A model generated the notes under the pieces. The model was not told the DNA's origin. It saw only the letters and a program-made list of their open reading frames with translations, and made no database searches. A stretch of 38,219 nt of DNA from Chlorogloeopsis fritschii PCC 6912. Its GTDB lineage: Bacteria > Cyanobacteriota > Cyanobacteriia > Cyanobacteriales > Nostocaceae. The translations under genes and the position numbers were made by a program. The stretch spans positions 1 through 38,219 of the forward strand of contig NZ_AJLN01000119.1 of NCBI RefSeq assembly GCF_000317285.1, in the 5' to 3' direction. Of the stretch, positions 31,919 through 38,219 are shown piece by piece. Positions within the stretch are counted from its first letter, which is position 1. Every line of letters begins with the position of its first letter.

Positions 31919-32611
31919 CTACTTGAGGCGGTAACCCAGGCCATGAACCGTTTCAATAAAATCTTCAGGAGCACCTAAGGCTTTGAGCTTCTGCCTTAGA
32001 CATTTAATGTAAGATCTAACAGTTTCCTCAACTGGCGAGTCATCCAGAGACCAAACTTGCTCAATAATGCTAGAACAACTCAACACCCGTCTGCCATTAG
32101 CCACTAGTAACTCCAAAATGGCATATTCTTTAGGGGTAAACGACAAAGGTTTTCCATCGTAAGTAGCCTCATAGGTACTTGGGTTGAGAAGCAGGCTCCC
32201 CCAGGATAAACTCAATATTGTTGCAGAACTCCCACGTCTGAGTAAAGCACGTATCCGAGCCATTAACTCTTCCAAATCAAATGGCTTTGCCACATAATCA
32301 TCAGCTCCTGCATCCAGTCCAGTAATTTTATCGGCTACTGTATCACGGGCTGTAAGCATCAACACAGGTACAGCATAGTTATAATATGCAGGATTGCTTG
32401 CTTGTGTGGTGCGCAAACGTTGGCAAAGGCGAATACCATCTAACTTTGGTAGTGTCACATCCAAAATTAGCAAATCATACTTCATAGACTCAACTGAGTA
32501 CCAAGCTGCTTCTCCATCTTTGGCTACATCTACTATATACTGACGTCTAGTTAAAGCTTCTGATAGTACCTCCGCCAGCTGAGTATCATCTTCAACTACC
32601 AAAATACGCAT
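31919..32611 (-). CDS. OmpR/PhoB-family response regulator
   Basis: A 230-residue two-domain regulator. The N-terminal receiver has MRILVVEDDTQ with acidic pocket E7/D8/D9, phospho-acceptor D51 (LLILDVTLPKLDG), the TARD threonine, and the conserved Lys in YVAKPFDLEEL. The C-terminal winged helix (~135-230) reads LSFTPKEYAILELLVANGRRVLS, SSIIEQVWSLDDSPVEETVRSYIKCLRQKL, TVHGLGYRLK. It is divergent from the CHASE3 histidine kinase with only 40 bp between starts, so they are the likely cognate pair sharing one control region. Candidate targets are the CAP gene with its 22-bp repeats and, because of position, hpnH/hpnI. The receiver has a slightly long alpha3-beta4 segment (TTQASNPAYYNYAVP). Confidence 0.95.
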   Translation of the reverse strand: MRILVVEDDTQLAEVLSEALTRRQYIVDVAKDGEAAWYSVESMKYDLLILDVTLPKLDGIRLCQRLRTTQASNPAYYNYAVPVLMLTARDTVADKITGLDAGADDYVAKPFDLEELMARIRALLRRGSSATILSLSWGSLLLNPSTYEATYDGKPLSFTPKEYAILELLVANGRRVLSCSSIIEQVWSLDDSPVEETVRSYIKCLRQKLKALGAPEDFIETVHGLGYRLK

Positions 32612-32651
32612 AAAGTAATCACCAATATCTTAAACACAAATTTCAAATTTT

Positions 32652-34028
32652 ATGAAGTGGTCTCTCCAAGGAAAATGGATAGCAGGAGGATTTTTCTTAA
32701 CTCTTTTACTGATGGGGCTAGTTAGCTTCGCTTCGTATAAGAACACAATAGAAATTAGAGAAAGTGCCGATCAAGTACAACATACTTATGAAACTCTCAA
32801 TACTCTCACAGATTTCTATGCTAATATGGCTGTTGCCGAATCGGGACGAAGGGGATATATCTTTTTAGGGAGCAAACAAGAGTTAGAGCGCCATCAAACC
32901 GCAGTTAAAAATATGCAGTCTGAAATTCAGATTCTGCGTAATCAAATACATCCTAGTTCCAGTCAGCTACAGCGATTAGAACTACTCACCTTCCTGATGA
33001 ATCAAAGATTGAATTTATTCAAGCAATCAATTGAACTGTATCAAAGAAATAAATCAGCATTTCAAGCCCAAGATTTAATCACGGATAAAAGTGTCAAAAT
33101 CAGGGAAGAAATTCTTAAAGTACTAGAAAATATCAAAACAGAAGAGCAACGTTATCTAAGGATTTCTCTTTACGAATCTCAAACTTCGATTAAATATAGA
33201 ACAATACTAGAAATTCTGGGCACTTTTTTAAGTTTTGCAGTTGTTTCTAGTTTGTGTTTTATACTTTATCGTCAATGGATAAAGCGTGAAAAAGTTGAAA
33301 AGCTAGAACGTTCTCTTGCTCAAGAAAAAGAATTGAGTGAGCTAAAGCTACAACTTTTTTCAATGATTTCTCATGAGTTTCGCACGCCTTTGAGTGTAAT
33401 TTTACTTTCATCTCAATTGTTGAAAGAAATTCTTCAGGATGTAGTGGATGAAACACAATTAAAAAATTTATATAGAATTCAATCTTCAGCTAAGTTGATG
33501 AATCAATTAATCACAGATTTATTGACTTTAAATCGAGCAGAAGCAGGTAAATTAGATTTTAATCCTCAATTAATCAATGTAGAAAGCTTTTGCTTGAATT
33601 TACTAGAAGATTTACAATTTTTTGCTATAAAACCACCTGTATTAAAGTTTATCAAGTACGGTTGTTTTTCTCGTGCAAAAGTAGATGAGAAACTTTTATA
33701 TTCTATCCTCAGTAATTTGCTTTTGAATGCAATTAAGTATTCACCCAATGGAGGCAATATATATTTAATTTTAAAATGTGAACCAGAAACCACTATTTTT
33801 CAAGTAAAAGATGAAGGAATAGGTATTACACCAGAAGATAGACAAAAGATTTACGAACCATTATATCGGGGTCAAAATGTTGAAAACATAGTTGGGACTG
33901 GATTAGGATTAGCAGTTGTCAAAAAGTGCGTGGAACTTCACCAAGGAGAGATTTCTGTAGAAAGTGAAGTCGGCATTGGCACAACATTTACTGTTAGAAT
34001 TCCTCACACTACTGATGCAGTGACTTAA
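32652..34028 (+). CDS. CHASE3-domain sensor histidine kinase
   Basis: A 458-residue membrane kinase. TM1 at ~9-27, then a periplasmic four-helix CHASE3 sensor (YANMAVAESGRRGYIFLGSKQELERH is the family hallmark; 35-180), TM2 ~185-205 (LGTFLSFAVVSSLCFILY), HisKA with H241 in FSMISHEFRTPLSVIL, and HATPase with N box LLNAIKYSPNG, G1 DEGIGI and G2 GTGLGLAVVKK. No receiver domain. It is divergent from an OmpR-type regulator and ends 41 bp before hpnH on the same strand, so it may be co-transcribed with hpnH. Signals sensed by CHASE3 are unknown; a membrane-state signal linked to hopanoid side-chain synthesis is a hypothesis from context only. Confidence 0.93.
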   Translation: MKWSLQGKWIAGGFFLTLLLMGLVSFASYKNTIEIRESADQVQHTYETLNTLTDFYANMAVAESGRRGYIFLGSKQELERHQTAVKNMQSEIQILRNQIHPSSSQLQRLELLTFLMNQRLNLFKQSIELYQRNKSAFQAQDLITDKSVKIREEILKVLENIKTEEQRYLRISLYESQTSIKYRTILEILGTFLSFAVVSSLCFILYRQWIKREKVEKLERSLAQEKELSELKLQLFSMISHEFRTPLSVILLSSQLLKEILQDVVDETQLKNLYRIQSSAKLMNQLITDLLTLNRAEAGKLDFNPQLINVESFCLNLLEDLQFFAIKPPVLKFIKYGCFSRAKVDEKLLYSILSNLLLNAIKYSPNGGNIYLILKCEPETTIFQVKDEGIGITPEDRQKIYEPLYRGQNVENIVGTGLGLAVVKKCVELHQGEISVESEVGIGTTFTVRIPHTTDAVT

Positions 34029-34069
34029 CTGTAATGGTTTGATATTTACAAGAGGAGTGATGAGAAAAA

Positions 34070-35092
34070 ATGGCAATTCATCTACAGCAAGCTCTGGAAG
34101 TCGGTAAATATCTGGTTACGCAGCGTTTGAAAGGACGTAAGCGCTACCCCTTAGTCTTAATGTTGGAACCTCTGTTTCGTTGTAATCTTGCCTGCTCTGG
34201 TTGTGGTAAAATCCAACACCCCTCCGAAGTACTCAAAAAGCACCTGACTCCAGAACAGTGCTTTGCAGCTGCGGAAGAATGTGGTGCTCCCATAGTCTCG
34301 ATTCCAGGAGGAGAACCTCTGCTGCATCCCCAAATTGATGAAATTGTGCGGGGATTGATTGAGCGCAAAAAGTTCGTTTACCTATGTACTAATGGATTGT
34401 TACTGGAAAAAAGCCTGGATAAATTTCAACCATCTCCCTACCTAACTTTTAGCGTTCATCTCGACGGGATGCGGGAGTGGCACGATCGCTGTGTTGATCG
34501 CAAGGGTGTTTTTGATATCGCAGTTAAAGCTATACGTGCTGCAAAAGCCAGAGGATTTCGCGTTACTACCAACACTACTATTTTTGAGGGTGCCGATCCC
34601 AAACAAATGCAGGAGTTTTTTGACTTCCTGAGTACCCTTGAGATTGACGGTATGATGATTTCCCCTGGCTACAGTTACGAGTGGGCACCAGATCAAGAGC
34701 ATTTTCTCAAGCGAGAACAAACACGCGCCCTGTTCCGAGAAATTTTAGCTCCCTATAAAGCTGGTGCAAAAAATTGGAACTTCAACCACAACCCGCTGTT
34801 TTTAGATTTTCTCACTGGCGAAAAAGACTATGAATGTACACCTTGGGGAAGTCCGAGTTATAGTGTTCTCGGTTGGCAAAAACCTTGCTACCTGCTCAAT
34901 GAAGGATATTATGCCACCTTTGCAGAATTGATTGAAAAAACTGATTGGAGCCAATACGGGCGTGCTAGCGGCAATCCCAAATGTGCAGATTGTATGGTGC
35001 ATTGTGGTTATGAACCAACCGCGGCAACAGATGCCATGCAACCAACTAATATCGGGCGATCGGTGATGACGCTCTTAGGTAGGGGAAATTAA
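34070..35092 (+). CDS. hpnH: Adenosyl-hopene transferase, radical SAM enzyme HpnH
   Basis: A 340-residue radical SAM enzyme that joins the 5'-deoxyadenosyl group to hopene/diploptene, giving adenosylhopane, the first step to C35 side-chain hopanoids. The [4Fe-4S]-binding Cys triad is C38-x3-C42-x2-C45 ([11 protein letters not shown]), followed by [46 protein letters not shown], and a C-terminal Cys-rich part ([25 protein letters not shown]). Length and 'LDGM-EWHD' agree with HpnH. The start ATG 34070 follows GAGGAG at slightly long distance (~13 nt). It lies 41 bp after the CHASE3 kinase and 111 bp before hpnI. Intact. Confidence 0.96.
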   Translation: MAIHLQQALEVGKYLVTQRLKGRKRYPLVLMLEPLFRCNLACSGCGKIQHPSEVLKKHLTPEQCFAAAEECGAPIVSIPGGEPLLHPQIDEIVRGLIERKKFVYLCTNGLLLEKSLDKFQPSPYLTFSVHLDGMREWHDRCVDRKGVFDIAVKAIRAAKARGFRVTTNTTIFEGADPKQMQEFFDFLSTLEIDGMMISPGYSYEWAPDQEHFLKREQTRALFREILAPYKAGAKNWNFNHNPLFLDFLTGEKDYECTPWGSPSYSVLGWQKPCYLLNEGYYATFAELIEKTDWSQYGRASGNPKCADCMVHCGYEPTAATDAMQPTNIGRSVMTLLGRGN

Positions 35093-35203
35093 TTACTGCG
35101 ATGCGATCGCACTCAGGCATTCTTGGTAGAGTTAATCTGAAATTAGAAGCTTGTGGAAGTAAACTTTACCCTTTCGGGAAAGCTATTGCAAAAGTGACTA
35201 AAA

Positions 35204-36484
35204 ATGATTACTCTTCCAGAAATTGTGTTCCTAGTTTTGATAGTTGGCTCGGTAGTTTTTTACCTGACGTGTGCCTTATGCACCTATCAGTTTTTTAAAT
35301 CTACCCAAAAGCAGATTACAAATAACCAAGATGTGCTATTAGTTCAGGATCATAGCGCAAAAGAAGATGATTTAACTTATATATCTTCCCGAAACGAGCC
35401 TGCGGATGCAGGCTTTTTTAATGCAGTTCCAAACTTCAAGTCTGCGGGTGTGTCGGCAAGATTGGAAAATACCCAGGATTTACCAGTATCAATAATGTTA
35501 TCTATTAGTGGATTGGATGAAGGAGCATGGGAAAATTTGTCTTCACTTTGTACGCAAAACTATCATAATTATGAAGTGTTGATTGGAGTTACAGACAAGA
35601 GCGATCGCGCTATTCCCCTCCTCCAAAAGCTGGCTGCAACCTTCCCTGACAAAGTACGATTATTCTTAGGATTAGAACCGCAGGGAGCCAACTATAAAGA
35701 TAGCAATCTCAGCTATTTGTTGGAAAAGTCTCAACATGAAACAATCATCTTTGCTGATGGTGATATTCGCGTCAATCCTGACTATATTCGCACTGTAACT
35801 ACTCCCTTGCACGATCCCACAGTTGGAATTGTTACCTGTGCTTATGTTGGACATAACCCTGTGTATCTGAATGCAGCTCTTGCTTCTTTTGGGCGTTGTA
35901 TTGACTTTATTCCTAGTCTTTTGATTGCTCGTCAACTTTATCATGGTCTTAAGTTCGCGATCGGAGTAACTATAGCTACCCGAAAATCAACGTTAGCTGA
36001 TGTTGGTGGTTTGCACCTGAACCGAATTGGCTCAGACTATAATCTCGGCAAAAGAGCAGTCACGGCAGGTTATCGGGTTGAACTATCGCCCTACGTTCTA
36101 GAGTGGGATACAGGTAGCGAAAGCCTCCAGCAAATATATCTGCGGGAGTTGCGTTGGGCGCGAACTATCCGCTACAATCACGGCGCACTGTACTACACGT
36201 TAGTATTTTGCTACGGTACTGTCTACTGTCTTCCTCTATTGTTACTATCGGGGTTTGCTGGATGGGCGATCGCTCTGAGCACCACAACATTTATAATTCG
36301 TTATGCCCAAGTATTGGTAAGTATCTTCAGTATTAATTGTCCTGGGCTTTTGCGTTGGCTGTGGTTAATACCGTTACGAGACTTATTGAGCTTTATAGTT
36401 TGGTTCATGGGTGGATTTGGACAGCGCGTATACTGGCGGGAACGATATCTGCAGGTAGAGGCTGATGGTGTAATTTCACTCTAG
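35204..36484 (+). CDS. hpnI: Hopanoid glycosyltransferase HpnI
   Basis: A 426-residue membrane glycosyltransferase (GT2, ceramide-glucosyltransferase-like). HpnI transfers N-acetylglucosamine to bacteriohopanetetrol. N-terminal helix (residues 5-28), then a linker of ~60 polar residues, then the GT-A core: PVSIMLSISGLDEG, QNYHNYEVLIGVTDKSD, the metal-binding D185-G-D187 (FADGDIRVNPDY), GLKFAIGVTIATRKS, and the acceptor motif LRELRWARTIR (R317/W318), with C-terminal helices. The linker is partly encoded by a palindromic repeat (35397-35419) that looks like an insertion. Usual family members are, as I recall, ~380-390 residues, so the protein appears lengthened there. HpnJ/HpnK are not adjacent, so the product may stay as GlcNAc-BHT or be handled elsewhere. 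Confidence 0.9.
   Translation: MITLPEIVFLVLIVGSVVFYLTCALCTYQFFKSTQKQITNNQDVLLVQDHSAKEDDLTYISSRNEPADAGFFNAVPNFKSAGVSARLENTQDLPVSIMLSISGLDEGAWENLSSLCTQNYHNYEVLIGVTDKSDRAIPLLQKLAATFPDKVRLFLGLEPQGANYKDSNLSYLLEKSQHETIIFADGDIRVNPDYIRTVTTPLHDPTVGIVTCAYVGHNPVYLNAALASFGRCIDFIPSLLIARQLYHGLKFAIGVTIATRKSTLADVGGLHLNRIGSDYNLGKRAVTAGYRVELSPYVLEWDTGSESLQQIYLRELRWARTIRYNHGALYYTLVFCYGTVYCLPLLLLSGFAGWAIALSTTTFIIRYAQVLVSIFSINCPGLLRWLWLIPLRDLLSFIVWFMGGFGQRVYWRERYLQVEADGVISL
35397..35419 (+). terminator. Terminator-like hairpin inside the hpnI coding sequence
   Basis: AGCCTGC, loop GGAT, GCAGGCT and then a run of T: the stem is 7 bp, with six consecutive T at 35414-35419. The GCCTGCGGAxGCAGGC core is the same as an intergenic repeat near 5082. 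It sits ~190 bp into hpnI in frame (NEPADAGFF). It could cause partial premature termination, or be silent when ribosomes cover it. Confidence 0.5.
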
Positions 36485-36646
36485 TAAACTTGGCAATTAC
36501 CAAATTTTTATAGATCAGTAGTTGAGAATTACCGTCAAGCCAAAGTGATAGCAAAACAAATCGCTGTGGCTTGATTTAAACAGCATTTCAATCGCATTTA
36601 TATTGCATCAGCTAGCACAATACAATTTAAATCCTTATAAGTAATA

Positions 36647-37782
36647 TAGGAGTCATATTTGATTTTTGAAAAAGACTGCGAGATAATACGGAGAGAGATA
36701 TCTGTCTAATAACGAACAATGATAAACCAGCATCTAGAAATGGCGATCGCAGAACTACAAGAATTTATAGATAATCGCCCTTTCTTCGCGTGAGGTAAAA
36801 AAAGCTTTGGCGGTGAAATTGGTTTATCAAGGTTACAAGTATGAAGAAATTCAAATAATTTTAGATGTCTGACTTGGTTCGATAACAAGCTGGAAACAAG
36901 CCTATGAGGAAGATGGAATTTCAGGACTACGCTTAAAATACAAAGGAAGAAAAAGTTACTTAACTACTCAACAAACAGAAGAAATATTAGTTTGGTTACA
37001 GACAAAGGAATGTTGGGAGCTTAGTGAACTTGAATATAAATTAGCGTTTGAATATGAAGTAATATACGAATCAAAACGCAGTTATTATGATTTATTTGAT
37101 GCAGCAGGAATTAGCTGGAAGAAGACCTCTTCGATGAATCCAAAAGCCAATGAAGAAGCAGTAGCAGCAAAAAAAAAGAGATTTCTTCACTGTTGGCAAG
37201 CCGACGAGAAGAGATAGAAGCAGGGCGATTGAGAGTCTTGCTATTGGATGAGTGCCATTTACTTTGGGGAGATACTATTGGATATGTTTGGGGAAGAACT
37301 GACCAAGAAATAACTATTCCAATTATTAACGAACGAGATAAACAAACATATTATGGAGCAGTTGACGATTTGGATAAAAAATTATTTTTGAAAACCTATG
37401 ATACAGCTAACTCAAAAAATACTATTGATTACCTTAGCTATTTATTGAAGGAATCTCCTAACCAAAAATTACTAATTCTTTGGGATGGAGCTAGTTATCA
37501 TCGTTCAAAAGAAATCCAAAATTTTTTAGCATCGATTAACCAAGGTTTACCTCAAGAGCAATGGAAAATTCACGTTCATCGCTTTGCTCCTAATTGCCCC
37601 TCTCAAAATCCTATTGAAGATATTTGGTTACAAGCTAAAACTTGGGTTCGACGTTTTTGTGCTTTAATTCCAACCTTCTCTCATTTAAAGTGGATGTTTG
37701 AGTGGTTCATTAAAAACACCACCTTTGATTTCATCTCTCTCCAGATGTACGGAGCTTTTTCAAAAATCAAATACTAGTCCTA
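36647..37782 (+). mobile_element. IS630-family insertion sequence, decayed
   Basis: Terminal inverted repeats at 36645-36673 and 37756-37784 match at about 26 of 29 positions: both begin TATAGGA and share TATTTGATTTTTGAAAAA. The outer TA on each side fits the TA target duplication of the IS630/Tc1-mariner group, giving an element of ~1.14 kb. The transposase stop (TAG 37775-37777) lies within the right repeat. The transposase gene is broken (see next entry). The 160 bp between hpnI and the left end hold no gene. Confidence 0.88.
36719..37777 (+). pseudogene. IS630-family transposase, interrupted
   Basis: Reconstructed reading: MINQHLEMAIAELQEFIDNRP, then HTH region (KALAVKLVYQGYKYEEIQIILDV-LGSITSWK...), then the DDE catalytic domain (LLLDECHL with first D; ILWDGASYH with second D; NPIEDIWLQAK with E). 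Three lesions: one extra T near 36780 (CCTTTCTTCGCG), an in-frame TGA at about 36868-36870 (DV-stop-LG), and a nine-A run at 37169-37177 where a -1 shift is needed to continue. The last could be a genuine programmed -1 frameshift (A-AAA-AAG) of this IS; the first two are disabling. The uninterrupted 3' part runs 37193-37777 with all three catalytic residues. Confidence 0.88.
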
Positions 37783-37784
37783 TA

Positions 37785-38219
37785 GTAACATAGTATAATT
37801 CCATTAAAAATCAATATTAGACTGTATTCTTGCTCTAAAAAACCCTAAAATATCGTACTCTAAAATCTAAAATAAAAATTTCAGGGTAACGATTTTCAGG
37901 AAGAAAGTAGGATTTACTGAGACAAAACTTTTCTTGTATCAATTGAGAAAAATCCTCTCAGTTGCTAGAAGGTTAAGCTTAGTAAGTCAACAATCTGATC
38001 GCCAATCAGCTCGACAATAAACTTCTAAAACTGTTCCTTAACTAAGGCAGTAAAGCTCGAAAAGGATAAATACCGTTTAGAAATATTTTTGAAGAATCGA
38101 TTTATAAATATTTTTGAAGAAATCGATAACGGCAATCCCAACGAGAAAAATATTTCCTTAGAAGAACAAATAACACTTTTGAATCCAGCCAAATAGATTT
38201 AGCCTGTGCAAATTAAGAT
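37785..38219. other. Gene-poor right end of the window
   Basis: About 435 bp after the IS. I see no intact gene. A short coding-like tail (38029-38196) ends in TAG without any start codon, and a ~21-bp direct repeat (AAATATTTTTGAAGAA-TCGAT) occurs at 38081-38101 and 38106-38127. Confidence 0.5.
38029..38196 (+). pseudogene. Possible 3' remnant of an unknown gene
   Basis: An open stretch of 55 codons with protein-like composition (KLEKDKYRLEIFLKNR, IFEEIDNGNPNEKNISLEE, QITLLNPAK) ends at TAG 38196, but it has no ATG/GTG start and a stop lies directly upstream. It looks like the degraded C-terminal part of a gene perhaps cut by rearrangement near the IS. Not recognised; chance remains possible. 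Confidence 0.2.

Noticed and set aside
1-38219. tRNA, rRNA or replication-origin features
   Set aside because: No TTCGA-loop/acceptor pattern, rRNA stretch or dnaA-box cluster was found on reading; absence cannot be proven without a covariance search.

Overview
The window reads as chromosome from a filamentous, probably heterocyst-forming cyanobacterium (Nostocales type). The octamer GCGATCGC (HIP1) is scattered through most genes. The intergenic DNA is full of short tandem and palindromic repeats of the kind known from that order. Families largely found in cyanobacteria are present: DUF1830, PRC-barrel/AvaK-like proteins and MASE1 hybrid kinases. I saw no rRNA, tRNA or CRISPR array.

The unifying theme is hopanoid lipid synthesis, spread over about 33 kb and interrupted by other genes. 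Block A (3.4-9.0 kb) has a squalene synthase-family gene and squalene-hopene cyclase on the minus strand, with hpnB divergent from the cyclase. Block B (25.6-30.2 kb) has an hpnG-type phosphorylase (minus), then an RND transporter and hpnA whose stop and start codons overlap (plus). Block C (31.9-36.5 kb) has a divergent response regulator and CHASE3 histidine kinase, followed 41 nt later by hpnH (adenosylhopane radical SAM enzyme) and then hpnI (glycosyltransferase). Together these could convert farnesyl diphosphate through squalene, hopene, adenosylhopane and ribosylhopane to glycosylated bacteriohopanetetrol. No hpnP, hpnO, hpnJ or hpnK is in the window.

Between the blocks lie accessory genes. 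0-3.3 kb: the end of an Rpn/DUF4351 protein, a PchR-like AraC regulator with a perfect palindrome upstream, a PRC-barrel protein and a small amphipathic protein. 9.0-16.3 kb: an AbiEii-like nucleotidyltransferase, a glycosidase fused to a pepsin-like protease, a nested 84/21-bp repeat, and a Bpu10I-type restriction-modification pair. 16.5-24.8 kb: a large MASE1/PAS hybrid kinase, a retropepsin / UUP1-7TM / ATP-grasp operon whose middle gene is frameshifted, and a PRC-barrel/AvaK protein. 30.5-31.7 kb: a DUF1830 fusion overlapping a CAP-domain protein, with three 22-bp tandem repeats upstream. 36.6-37.8 kb: a decayed IS630-family element.

Points that most deserve a second look are the two-component system next to hpnH together with the 22-bp repeat array, the glycosidase-pepsin fusion, the terminator-like hairpin inside hpnI, the two overlapping hairpins between shc and hpnB, and the heptad-periodic 84-bp repeat. 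All family assignments come from reading motifs by eye; no database search was possible.
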